Shown here in pieces: positions 11,936-22,509 of a stretch of 64,000 bases of DNA. This stretch comes from Cladorhizidae sp. MBARI D1340-BT2 (lineage: Eukaryota > Porifera > Demospongiae > Poecilosclerida > Cladorhizidae). Below the pieces are notes generated by a model. That model was given only the letters and a program-made list of their open reading frames with translations, made no database searches and was not told the DNA's origin. Position numbers and translations under genes: made by a program. The stretch spans positions 31,683-95,682 of the forward strand of contig JAQNBH010000295.1 of assembly GCA_028752905.1 (NCBI GenBank), in the 5' to 3' direction. The first letter of the stretch is position 1. Every line of letters begins with the position of its first letter.

Positions 11936-13195
11936 CATCACTCTATCACTCCATGTCTGCAACAAAACTTACATCACTCTATCACTCCATGTCTGCAACA
12001 AAAGTTACATCACTCTATCACTCCATGTCTGCAACAAAAGTTACATCACTCTATCACTCCATGTCTGCAACAAAAGTTACATTACTCTATCACTCCATGT
12101 CTGCAACAAAAGTTACATCACTCTATCACTCCATGTCTGCAACAAAAGTTACATCACTCTATCACTCCATGCCTGCAACAAAAGTTACATCACTCTATCA
12201 CTCCATGTCTGCAACAAAAGTTACATCACTCTATCACTCCATGTCTGCAACAAAAGTTACATCACTCTATCACTCCACGTCTGCAACAAAAGTTACATCA
12301 CTCTATCACTCCATGTCTGCAACAAAAGTTACATCACTCTATCACTCCTTGTCTGCAACAAAAGTTACATCACTCTATCACTCCATGTCTGCAACAAAAG
12401 TTACATCACTCTATCACTCCATGTCTGCAACAAAAGTTACATCACTCTATCACTCCATGTCTGCAACAAAAGTTACATCACTCTATCACTCCATGTCTGC
12501 AACAAAAGTTACATCACTCTATCACTCCATGTCTGCAACAAAAGTTACATCACTCTATCACTCCATGTCTGCAACAAAAGTTACATCACTCTATCACTCC
12601 ATGCCTGCAACAAAAGTTACATCACTCTATCACTCCATGTCTGCAACAAAAGTTACATCACTCTATCACTCCTTGTCTGCAACAAAAGTTACATCACTCT
12701 ATCACTCCATGTCTGCAACAAAAGTTACATCACTCTATCACTCCATGTCTGCAACAAAGGTTACATCACTCTATCACTGCATGTCTGCAACAAAAGTTAC
12801 ATCACTCTATCACTCCATGTCTGCAACAAAAGTTACATCACTCTATCACTGCATGTCTGCAACAAAAGTTACATCACTCTATCACTCCATGTCTGCAACA
12901 AAAGTTACATCACTCTATCACTCCATGACTGCAACAAAAGTTACATCACTCTATCACTCCATGTCTGCAACAAAAGTTACATCACTCTATCACTCCATGT
13001 CTGCAACAAAAGTTACATCACTCTATCACTCCATGTCTGCAACAAAAGTTACATCACTCTATCACTCCATGTCTGCAACAAAAGTTACATCACTCTATCA
13101 CTCCATGTCTGCAACAAAAGTTACATCACTCTATCACTCCATGTCTGCAACAAAAGTTACATCACTCTATCACTCCATGTCTGCAACAAAACGTA
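11936..13195. repeat. 36-bp tandem repeat, 35 copies
   Basis: Exactly 1,260 bp of a very uniform 36-mer (catcactctatcactccatg, then tctgcaacaaaagtta). Few variants occur, for example tccttg, tgcctg and actgca, so the expansion is recent. The unit equals the 'intron' half of the surrounding ~120-bp monomer, and the array ends in acgtacag followed by gaaagaaatcaatcctagag, the normal start of the exon-like half. All three plus frames are open for 1.0-1.4 kb (for example the LSLHVCNKSYIT repeat). I regard these as artefacts of a stop-free unit with a length divisible by three. Confidence 0.96.
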
Positions 13196-13737
13196 CAGGA
13201 AAGAAATCAATCCTAGAGCAACTAATTCTTCAATGAAGAGAATTCAGAGCAGCTGTACATGAGAGTAGATCTCTGTGTAACATAACTATGTAACTGTAGC
13301 ATAGATGCCTGCATAATATAATTATCACTGTAGGCAGGAAAGAAAACTTACATGAAAGAAATCTCTGCAGGTGTAAATACCTTATGTAAGATAGAAAATA
13401 TTTCGCCAGTTAAACATACATGGTTCACACTGCCTGCAATCAAACTAGAGATCTAATTTGAAGGAACTACTTTTCAAGATTCTGAGGCATTCCCGGTAAT
13501 GATGGTGCCTGAGTAGCATCACTTTGTCACTCTGGGCCTGCAACCAACTAGCAGCAAGAAATTTGTCTTGCAACAACTCAAGTGAAAATGAATTCAGTGT
13601 AATTCCAGATAATCACAGATGCCTGCGTAGAAGATAATTGTTACTATATATAGCAACCGCGCATTTTCATTTATGGAGCTAATTTGCTTGCCCAATTATA
13701 TAGCTTTGCATTTGCCGAGCATCAGGTACTTGTTGTT
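13196..13737 (+). repeat. Exon-like monomers, continuation of array 1
   Basis: After the 36-mer block the diverged monomers resume: a gaaagaaatc start at 13,199, later copies near 13,440-13,490 and a last one near 13,550-13,620. They stop where the composite repeat body begins. Confidence 0.65.
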
Positions 13738-15361
13738 TGACTACCACTGCAACGTTTCAGATTTCTATTCAGGAAAGGTTTTCTAATAGCGAAGTAGAGG
13801 AGAAGTATTAGAACACTCTTAAAACATAGAGAAAGCCGCCATACATCAGTCACAAACTCAACTGCTGTCACCATTCAATAGCTTCTCTGGTAATAACTGT
13901 CACCAATAAAATAAATCAATAAATTTTAACTTTCATTGCCAGGGAGAAAGCCTGGTGGAAGTTCTTCAATGCTTAATCTCAGTCATTCAGGTAGGCATGC
14001 AGCTAGAACATAACATATTGATAGAGCTACCTGTGACTTACTTTGAAGACCATAGCTAAACTCATGATGGTCCACTTAGGAATTTATTACTCGATGATTC
14101 TTCAATTTTCCTTAAAATGCAAAACTTACATATCTGATGACGAGAATGAACTTATGAAAATGTTTAGGCCAGTTTACAACATGGTCAAAGTACCTCAAGT
14201 ACAATAATTTACAGAGCAGTTCAAAGTCTGGCTGATAAGCTCTATGTTGATATGCACAATCTTTCCCCACAAGATGGAGACAGTCAAGAGTTATATATCC
14301 AGGTTCATTTGGCCAGTTCCACTACATGCTATGAAAATGTTAGTTGAGGTTGCAATGTAATTTTTCAAATTCTTGACGGAAAGATGTATGACTAGCGGAA
14401 GACCATGAGATGATTGTAAAATAAGTGGACTCCCAAAACAAGGAGTGCATGAAATTAATACGTGTTAAACAAACAAGTAAGAGAATATGAAGAAGAATCT
14501 TATTTTCACTAATAAATCTATGACAAATTTCATGATGGAGGAGCTTTTACCACCTAGCTCAACTATGAGCTTGCATACTCTACTATTATACATAATTAGC
14601 CACAAAAGCTCAAATTATAGCTCTGAACATTGACTTAATCTGCAGGTCATATTTATATATCAATTTTTTGAATAAATATTACAATAACATAGAACAAGAA
14701 GTCCAGGGAAGCACTTCTTTGATGTCACTAATAAGTATTCTTACTCTAGGTTCTGTCACAGCCTTCAAGGTCTAGCAAAGGAAATTAGATGTTTGGAGGG
14801 GAACATTCTTTATATTTAGTAGGAACTTGTTCTTTATAATAATTATATAAAATAGAGTGGATTTTAAAGTTTGTATAATGACACAAAAAAAACTTTTGTT
14901 TTCTTGTGTGTACATGTGAGCCAATAATATTATATGAATGTTGCTTATAATTAATTATATGTGTCTATTTTATGTGCCCTAAATATACACATCTTATTTG
15001 GCACTACTATCTCTCAGTATAATGAATATAACTATAATTTCATGACTAAGTACAATCATGTGTTCTTCTTACTTTCCCACTGGACGATTTTTATGTGCCC
15101 TAAATATAAAGATGTTCACTATTCTCAATAATGAATATGTCTTAATTATATTTCCATGTCCCCTGTCATTTATGCAATCATGTGCTCTCGATTACATGTC
15201 TCCCCTTCATCACCTATAATATCCTGTTGACTCTATCAATTAGATTTGTGCCTATAATTACATCCTCTATAATTGAATATATCCTACACACATACATATA
15301 ATAATATGCATACGTGTGTTGCCTAAAATTTACTTTGTTCTTGTGAAAATTCTCAAAGTGC
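13738..15361. repeat. Composite dispersed repeat, fullest copy
   Basis: This copy carries all landmarks in order: caacgtttcagatttctatt (13,750), ccagggagaaagcctggtgg (13,940), ggccagttccactacatg (about 14,310), ggaggagcttttaccaccta (14,538), gtcacagccttcaaggtcta (about 14,756), and the A+T-rich part with tatgaatgttgcttataatta near 14,930. It passes straight into the 34-mer array. The copy at 25,981-27,350 is colinear with it up to 27,350. No transposase, RT or terminal inverted repeats were found. Confidence 0.75.
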
Positions 15362-17085
15362 TGACTGAAACATACATGCCTAATCCTCCTAATTCTCCAT
15401 GAAACATGCATGCCAAATCATCCTAGTTCTCCATGAAACATGCATGCTTAATCCTCCTAGTTCTCCATTAAACATGCATGCTTAATCCGCCTAGTTCTCC
15501 ATGAAACATGCATGCCTAATCCTCCTAGTTCTCCTGAAATATGCATGCCTAATCCTCCTAATTCTCCATGAAACATGCAAGCCTAATCCTCCTAGTTCCA
15601 CATGAAACATGCATGCCTAATCCTCCTAGTGCTCCATTCAATATGAATGCCTAATCCTCCTAGTTCTCCATGAAACATACCTCCATGAAACTTGCACGCC
15701 TAATCTTCCTAGTTCTCCATGAAACATGCATGCCTAATCCTCCTAGTTCTCCATGAAACGTGCATGCCTAATCCTCCTACAACTCCATGTAACATGCATG
15801 CCTAATCATCCTTCCTAGTTCTCCATGAAACATGCATGCCTAATCCTCCTAGTTCTCCTGAAATATGCATGCCTAATCCTCCGTATTCTCCATGAAACAT
15901 ACATGCCTAATCCTCCTAGTTCTCCATGTAACATGCATGCCTAATCCTCATAGTTCTCTCCATGAAACATGCATGCCTAATCTTACGAGTTCTCCTGAAA
16001 TATGCATGCCCAATCCTCCTAGTTCTCCATGAAACATGCACGCCTAATCCTCTAGTTCTCCTTGAAAGATGCATGCCAAATTCTTCTAGTTCTCCTTGAA
16101 ACATGTTCTCCACGAACATGCACATCTAATCCTCCTAGTTCCACATGAAACATGCATGCCTAATCCTCCTAGTTCTCCTAAATATGCATGCCTAATCCTC
16201 CTAGTTCTCCATGAAACATACCTCCATGAAACTTGCACGCTTAATCTTCCTAGTTCTCCATAAAACATGCATGCCTAATCCTCCTACTTCTCCATGAATC
16301 ATGCATGCCTAATCCTCCTACAACTCCATGTAACATGCATGCCTAATCCTCCTATGTCTCCATGAAGCATGCATGCCTAGTTCTCCTGAAATATGCATTC
16401 CTAATCCTCCTAATTCTCCATGAAACATACATGCCTAATCCTCCTAGTTCTCCATGTAACATGCATGCCTAATCCTCCTTATTCTCCATGAAAAATACAT
16501 GCCTAATCCTCCTAATTCTCCATGAAACATACATGCCTAATCCTCCTAGTTCTCCATGTAACATGCATGCCTAATCCTCATAGTTCTCTCCATGAAACAT
16601 GCATGCCTAATCTTACGAGTTCTCCTGAAATATGCATGCCCAATCCTCCTGGTTCTCCATGAAACATGCAAGCCTAATCCTCTAGTTCTCCTTGAAACAT
16701 GCATGCCAAATTCTTCCAGTTCTCCTTGAAACATGTTCTCCATGAACATGCACATCTAATCCTCCTAGTTCTCCATTAAACATACATGCCTAATCCTCCT
16801 AATTCTCCATGAAACATACATGCCTAATCCTCCTAGTTCTCCATGTAACATGCATGCCTAATCCTCATAGTTCTCTCCATGAAACATGCTGCCTAATCTT
16901 ACGAGTTCTCCTGAAATATGCATGCCCAATCCTCCTAGTTCTCCATGAAACATGCAAGCCTAATCCTCTAGTTCTCCTTGAAACATGCATGCCAAATTCT
17001 TCTAGTTCTCCTTGAAACATGTTCTCCATGAACATGCACATCTAATCTTCCTAGTTCTCCATAAAATATGATGCCCAATCCTCAT
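15362..17085. repeat. 34-bp tandem repeat, long array
   Basis: About 50 imperfect units of catgcatgcctaatcctcct plus agttctccatgaaa, with many shortened or damaged copies. A longer internal block (about 15,890-16,130, 16,520-16,770 and 16,795-17,040) is itself repeated three times, including the gttctctccatgaaac and cttacgagttctcctg variants. This indicates segmental duplication inside the array. Confidence 0.93.
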
Positions 17086-18065
17086 AGACCATAAAAATGT
17101 AGTGCAATTCCATGTAAGCATAACTATGTCACACTATTTCTGCAACAAATCTAACAAATCTCTCCTGGAGCAAATAATTTCTCAAGATGGAAGGAAATCA
17201 ATGCAAATGCAATTCCAGTAAAATATATATATACCTGTGAAGCACTCTATATTACACTATGCCTGCAACAAAACTTCAGAAAATAAATCAATCCTCGAGA
17301 AATGGTTTATCAATGAGAGAAAGGAATCAGAGCAATTGTAGGTAAGCATAGATTCCATTGTTGCATGACTCACTCACACCATGATATATAGCAACAAAAC
17401 TTGGCACAAAGATAGATATATTTTCTGGAACAAATAATTTACGAACCTTACAGTAAAGGAATCTTTCTTCGAGGAACTTATTTTACAAGAGCGAAAATGT
17501 TTAGATCAATACCAGGTAAGCATAGATGCCTGTGTTACACGATTATATCACTCTATACCTGCAACAAAACTTAACTAAGAAATCTATACTGGAAAAACTA
17601 CTTTAACATGAGAAGGAATTCAAAGCAATTAAAGTAGATGCTTGTCTAAGATGCTACATTACTCTAAGCCAGCAACAAAATTTACAGGAAATCAATCAAT
17701 ACTTGAACAGCTACTTTTACCAAAACAATTTATTTTTCCAGGTAAGCATAAATGTCAATTGCTCACTGTAACAAAACCTACAGCTAGGTTTATTCAACAT
17801 GTTTTTCAAGAGTAAAGCAAGTATATAGCTAGCACAATTTCAGTTAAGCACAAATGCATGAAAATTATATAGCACTCTATGAATGTATTCTGAAACAAAA
17901 CTTAAACTCTTATTGAGCAGTTGGCTACTTCTCGAGAGAGTAATGTAGTTGCCTGAGTATATATATAGCTGTATGCCTAGAACCAACCAAACTAACAGCT
18001 AGAAATCTATCCTGCAACAACTACTACCTCAAGACAGAAAGAATTCAGTGTAATTTTGGATGTCT
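17086..18065 (+). repeat. Exon-like ~120-bp monomers (array 2)
   Basis: This is the same monomer family as at 8.8-13.7 kb. Examples are ccaggtaagcatagatgcct near 17,510 and acttacagt-type acceptors followed by aaatctatactgg. The copies are more decayed than in array 1. The array follows the 34-mer array and precedes another copy of the composite body, as in array 1. Confidence 0.7.
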
Positions 18066-18430
18066 GTGTAGCAAGAGTATTTATGATGTTTCAATTTCTA
18101 TTCAGGAAATATTTCTATTCCAGAAGGAGAAGGATGAGCAGACCTTTATAGTGTAGAAAAATCCACCGTCCATCATCCATAAACCTAACCACTGACACTA
18201 CCCAATGGATCACCAAGTTCTGTTTTTGAGTTTGTCATGCTTTGTTTTTGCAGAAAATGAACTACAATGCAAGATAGTGATATCCACTTACAAACATACA
18301 AGTAGGTCACTTCACACAAAGTTCATAAATGCCCATAGTAACTCAATTTGCAGTCTCTTGTCTTTCTTTGCTAAGAATGAAAATACCAACAGCTTCAATC
18401 TTTCAGCCAGACAATGCCAAAGAACAAATA
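18066..18430. repeat. Composite dispersed repeat, truncated 5' copy
   Basis: Matches the start of the copies at 13,738 and 25,981: tttctattcaggaaatattt, ccagaaggagaaggatgagc, then a caatggatcaccaag segment. It lies about 4.33 kb from the 13.74-kb copy, which suggests a long tandem period. A 129-codon ORF here (18,205-18,594) runs on into exon-like monomers and is not supported as a gene. Confidence 0.65.
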
Positions 18431-18791
18431 GTTTTTCAAGTGTTAGAGTAATTGCAGGTAAGCATCTCTATGTTACTGTTTGGTCACTACAAACCATACA
18501 GCAAAGATCTATCTTCGAGGAAGTTATTTTACCAGAGCTAAAATATTTAGAACAATTCCAAGTAAGCATAGATGCCTGTTTTACATCAATATAATTTATT
18601 ATGCTATGCCTGCAACAAAAGTTACAGCAAAGAAATCTATCCTGGAAAAAATACATTCACAAGAGAGAAAGAATCCATAGCAATGTGAAGTAAGCATAGA
18701 TGCTTGTGTAACACACTACATTACTCTAAGCCAGCAACAAAATTTACATCAATCCTTGAACAGCTACATTTTCCAAAGTGAAAAGATCTAG
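18431..18791 (+). repeat. Exon-like ~120-bp monomers (array 3)
   Basis: Three monomers. attgcaggtaagcatctcta is a donor-like site near 18,456; ccatacagcaaagatctatc is an acceptor-like start near 18,500; a second near 18,625 (gttacagcaaagaaatctat) is followed by a weakened gaagtaagcatagatgct donor. The array is cut off by the LTR beginning at 18,792. Confidence 0.7.
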
Positions 18792-19224
18792 TGTGACAGG
18801 ACGGAAATCTATACTACCCAAGATTACACTCCTGTCAGCTGGTTTGTTTGGTATGCTGCCACCAGGTGACCTCTGATGAGTACCCTAGCTATATTACTCA
18901 AGCTAATGCAAGCAAGTCTCGCAACAAGAATTCACCTTTATTGCACATACATGCACACGTCTACAGACTCTTTGTCATGGCAATCAGATCTAAGACTGTA
19001 AAACTGCTCCTTTAACTAGGCTATAGCCAGTCACTCCAGACATGCCCATACATGGTAATATTCCGTGTTGTCACACATAAGAGTGACCAATGAGATGCAT
19101 ACAAGACATGCTAGCTTAGGTGTTCACAGTTCTATACAATATGGTTCACACATTAGTAATTTATTCATTCACTTAAAGTGGCTGTCAGAAATTGGGTTTG
19201 TAATCTCAAGGTCGCCCTGCGACA
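18792..19224 (-). repeat. 3' LTR of the 18.8-kb gypsy element
   Basis: A 433-bp segment with TG...CA ends. It shares its first bases (TGTCGCAGGGCGAC) and an internal tggtggcagca(a)taccraac block with the solo LTR at 29,606-29,941, so the two belong to one family. A purine tract, GAGAAGGGAGGGG (19,225-19,237, minus strand), touches the LTR as a polypurine tract should. Confidence 0.7.
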
Positions 19225-19758
19225 CCCCTCCCTTCTCGTCCTTTTTGGTTGAGTTTTGACCCTTTCTGCTTGGCCAGGCTTGTCTCGATAATCCATCGGT
19301 ATTTTGGTGCTGCACTCTAGGTCGATATTCAATGGTGAATAGAAATGGTTGAAGCATGATAGCCCATCGAGTAAGTCTTCCTGATCCGTCCCGCATTCTA
19401 GCAGAGTATGCCTGACTCCGATGATCAGTGACCACCTTGAAACATACTCCTGATAGGTAGACTCTAAAATGTTTGATTGATTCAACCACAGCTATTCGGT
19501 TATGGAGTATCGTGTCTCCACCGGTCGGAACTTCCACGAATAATATACCACTGGTCTCTCTATCCCTTCAGCTCCCTCCTGGCTAAGTATTGCACCCAGG
19601 CCCACTCCTGAAGCATCGGTGTGTAGTGAGAATGGCTTGTTTTCATTCGGGCTAATCAGTACTGGATCTCTGGATAATGCTTCATTGAGACATTGAAATG
19701 CTCTCCTGTGTCCAGACCATGATGGTATTAGCACCTGGGATCTATCTTTTTGGTCCAA
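19169..19758 (-). pseudogene. RT connection and RNase H fragment (gypsy)
   Basis: Two overlapping frames together give the end of the RT thumb/connection and an RNase H. The first (19,758-19,492) carries the LHTDASGVGLGAIL motif with the first catalytic Asp and ends RYSITE. The second (19,537-19,169) continues with VVTDHRS, then FTIEYRPRVQHQNTDGLSR, the usual RNase H end. A frame break separates them near 19,500-19,535. The RT palm is absent. Non-functional. Confidence 0.8.
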
Positions 19759-19833
19759 TTCCAGGCATCCATAACATGAACTAACTCTCCCACGTCATAC
19801 TCCATTTTTTTGGCCTTTCTGTCGTACAGTTCC

Positions 19834-20300
19834 TTACACATCACCTTCTTTTTCTCCTCTCTTTCCTGGGAGAGATCTCAGATATCCTCCAGTTTCTTCT
19901 GGATTGTTGTCATGTATGTGACTACCTCTATTGGGGTTGTTTCCTTGGATGTTCGACCTCATCCATAATGCTTGAAGTGGCCATTGAATCTGTCGTCCGA
20001 ATAAAAGTTCAGAATGAGTAAATCCAGTGGTTTGGTTGGGCGTCCTCCTGTATTCCGCTAACAAGTGAGGCAGGGCTTGATCCCAACGACCCTTCCACTG
20101 TTTCAGGACTTTCCTTATCATGGCTTTCAGCATCGCATTGAAGCGTTCCACCATGCCGTTGATGGCCGGGCTGATAAGGTGTAGTTGTGATGGACTTCAC
20201 ACCCAAAAATGCATATAACTCCTACTTACGAAATTCTTCCCACAATCTGTTAATATTTCATCCAGTACTCCTGCGAAGAGCCCATATATATGTAGAGGTT
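19834..20300 (-). pseudogene. Integrase C-terminal half (gypsy)
   Basis: The second catalytic Asp region (ILTDCGKNF) reads near 20,250. It is followed in another frame by MVERFNAMLKAMIRKVL, which holds the third catalytic Glu (VERFN), and then PHLLAEYRRTPNQTTGF and SELLFGRQI, typical of Ty3/gypsy integrases. A frameshift lies near 20,160-20,200. The zinc-binding domain and first Asp are missing. It sits upstream of RNase H on the same strand, the reverse of ordinary gypsy order. Confidence 0.78.
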
Positions 20301-20340
20301 TTAATAAAGACCTATATGAATGCTCTACAGGTGATCCATT

Positions 20341-20652
20341 GTGTAAAGCTGTAGAGCCTTTCTTGGAAAAAGAAATGTAAACTTCATTTGTTGTTTTTTA
20401 ACCTATCATTTATAGCTATATCCAATGGTTGCACCTAACCAGTTCACTTTAACTAACAAATGCTAATTTTCTTAGGCATCTACACAAAATGTACTTAGTC
20501 AAATGTCAATGGTGACCATAATGAATTAACAGGATGATTTTTTTATTGGTTGTGTCAAAGGTTTACTCTAAATTTGATACAAAAAAGTGTTTACAATATA
20601 CACTTGTTTATAATTTTACACTTGCACAACTGCTGCCTATACTTATTACAAG
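20341..20652. other. A+T-rich DNA, no gene seen
   Basis: The region between the truncated integrase and the first host-like exon shows no repeat, ORF or RNA I can support. If the gene at 20,653 is real, this is probably intron. Confidence 0.5.
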
Positions 20653-20739
20653 AGTTTATGTCAAGAACAATCTCTGAAGAGAAAGGGAACACATGAACAC
20701 AGGAAGAAGCATAGACGTCGTCGAGAGAGGGTTGTTAGG
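20653..20739 (+). CDS. Probable host gene, penultimate exon (strongly basic)
   Basis: An acceptor-like ttattacaag precedes 20,653 and a donor follows 20,739 (gttgttagg, then GTGAGT). The 29 codons read SLCQEQSLKRKGTHEHRKK, then HRRRRERVVR, and are open in phase 0 at both ends. The next exon at 25,096 begins RLAERESEFKRISF in phase 0, so joining them keeps one frame and a continuous charged helix. I do not recognise the family by name. Similar short proteins with a basic stretch and a later PWRS motif are, to my recollection, common as uncharacterised proteins in sponges and cnidarians. Upstream exons were not found. Confidence 0.55.
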
Positions 20740-20854
20740 GTGAGTGACACATGTGTTGTATGTTAATAGTCTTACTCTCTGCTGTACCTTCTATGCCTGT
20801 CACTGTACATATGTTTGTCACTTATCTGTTTGAGTCACTATTATATGTGACTGT

Positions 20855-21304
20855 GTGTGCGGGGGGGATAGGGTTGGGTGTGGGGCTAGGGCGTGGTCCC
20901 TTTGTGTCTGTGAACATCACTGTGTGTGTGTGTGCCTTTGTGTCTGTGAACATCTGTGTGTGTGTGATTATTTGTGTCTGAGCATCTGTGTGTGTGTGAG
21001 CCTATGGGTCTGTGAACATCTGCGAGTGTGTGTGCTTTTGGTCTGTGAACATCTGTGTGAGTGTGTGTCTTTTTGTCCGTGAACATATGTGTGTGTGTGT
21101 ATGCCTTTGGGTCTGTGAACATCTGTGAGTGTGTGTGCCTTTGGGTCTGTGAACAACTGTGAGTGTGTGTGCCTCTGGGTCTGTGAACATCTGTGAGTGT
21201 GTGTGCCTTTGTGTCTGTGAACATCTGTGTGTGTGTGATTCTTTGTGTCTGAGCATCTGTGTGTGTGTGAGCCTTTGGGTCTGTGAACATCTGTGAGTGT
21301 GTGT
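20855..21304. repeat. GT-rich minisatellite, left part
   Basis: Units of about 31-36 bp built from gcctttgggtctgtgaacat plus a (gt)n tract. The same units resume at 24,652 after the inserted gypsy element, so this was one array. The apparent HTHTDVHR ORFs on the minus strand are repeat artefacts. Confidence 0.92.
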
Positions 21305-21638
21305 TGTGGTGTATTTGTTAGTTGCGTGTGTCTGTCTATTATGTCGTTCATTATCCATTCGTCAATTATCGTCACATGTCGTTATCGTCATCCGTGTGTA
21401 CATGCACATGGATATGCCACGTTGTTCTGAACATTCTAGATAGACAGTTGATGACTAGTTCTGTATCTCTCTCAATCTTCCTTTCTGTTCTTGATTCATA
21501 AGATGTAGCAAACTCGGTACGTTCCTATTCATGTCTACATGATTGTTACTCATTGTGTTTTCATCATTGTGTTGTATTTGCATACAGTGTCAAATTTGTA
21601 GTGAAGTTGAATTCCTTATTGAACAAGAATTGCCAACA
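21305..21638 (+). repeat. 5' LTR of the 21-kb gypsy element
   Basis: 334 bp, TG...CA. Its partner is at 24,318-24,651. I could not identify a TGG-type primer binding site immediately after it (the next bases are tatttcacacgag). Confidence 0.9.
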
Positions 21639-21909
21639 TATTTCACACGAGTTTTTCGATTTCTGATGATGATCATGAGAGTAGAGCTCATCCAATTCTA
21701 CACACTACTGCTTCCTCGCAAGTGTGGCTTCCCCCTCCCCATTTCGACAGCTCCTCTGCCTGTTCTTTTTCTGCGTTTGCTAAAACTTGGCTGGCTTACA
21801 CATCCATGTAGTGGAACCCCCTGTTGCTAAACAGCTGGACATGTTGCTCTTGTGTGTGGATGACCAGGCAAGACAATATTATTATAAAGTAGAGCACGTG
21901 TGAGCCACC

Positions 21910-22509
21910 ATGACGGATGCTCTTGAATTTCTTCATTCCCGTTACGAAGGTGAACGCAATGCTCTGGCTGAACGTGTCTTATTGGCTAGGACAGTTCAAC
22001 AGCCAGGTCAGTCCTTGTTGGATTTTGCATCCAAGCTCAGATTAAATGCTCTCCATTGTGCATACCCTGACAGCTACGTCAATCAAGCTATGCGAGATGT
22101 GTTTGCTGCTGGAGTGAACAATGTGACTATAAGACAAGCTATCTGTAGAGAGTATGGAGTGGCCAAAAGGGCTGGTTGCGTGCTCTCCTTCAAGTCTGCC
22201 ATTGATGTCGCTGTCTTGGAGCAACAAGTGTTGGACACTGCTGTCTCACTTGACTCCACCAAGACAACCGTTGAACCAAGTATTACAGCTTCCATTTCTC
22301 ACACAGCAACGCATCATACTCCTGGACCGATAGCGTCTCTTCGCCCCTGTAACTGGTGTGGTTTAGGTAATCACCCCCGTGCTCAGTGCCCAGCTCAGGG
22401 TAAGTCTTGTCGTAAGTGGGGTAAAAAGGATCACTTTGCTAGTGTGTGTATGTCCTCTGATATCAAGACTTCATCAGCCCTGGCGGGCTCAATTGCATGT
22501 TGTTCATGA
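21910..22509 (+). pseudogene. Gag-like ORF with zinc knuckle
   Basis: A 199-codon ORF. The first ~90 residues (MTDALEFLHSRYEGERN... LLDFASKLRLNALHCAYP) resemble a retrotransposon capsid. Near the end is CNWCGLGNHPRAQC, a CX2CX4HX4C nucleic-acid-binding knuckle. A second, CRKWGKKDHFASVC, has Trp in place of the second Cys. Upstream coding sequence (21,640-21,900) is broken. The ORF ends just before RT and no aspartic protease lies between, so the gag-pro junction is deleted. Confidence 0.75.

Larger units (their letters stand above)
18792..20340 (-). mobile_element. Truncated Ty3/gypsy element with INT ahead of RNase H
   Basis: This is a minus-strand remnant. A 3' LTR (18,792-19,224) starts TGTCGCAGGG and ends CCTGTCACA in element orientation, preceded by a purine tract. 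Upstream lie RNase H (19,169-19,758) and then integrase (19,834-20,300). No 5' LTR is present and the fingers and palm of RT are missing. The integrase C-terminus runs into the RT-RNase H connection within about 80 bp, so the order INT then RT/RH matches the 27-31-kb element. It is disabled by stops, frame changes and deletions. Confidence 0.75.

Noticed and set aside
11859..13262. 467-, 427- and 334-codon ORFs over the 36-mer array
   Set aside because: All three plus frames are open because the 36-bp unit lacks stops; no single frame shows protein-like constraint.
15362..17085. CRISPR-like array
   Set aside because: The units are contiguous and imperfect with no unique spacers, and the genome is eukaryotic.
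18205..18594. 129-codon ORF in composite repeat copy 2
   Set aside because: It is not open in the colinear copies at 13.7 and 26.0 kb and runs across exon-like monomer borders.
20886..21375. Histidine/threonine-rich ORFs (HTHTDVHR) on the minus strand
   Set aside because: By-product of the GT-rich minisatellite; a matching artefact appears at 24,577-24,921.
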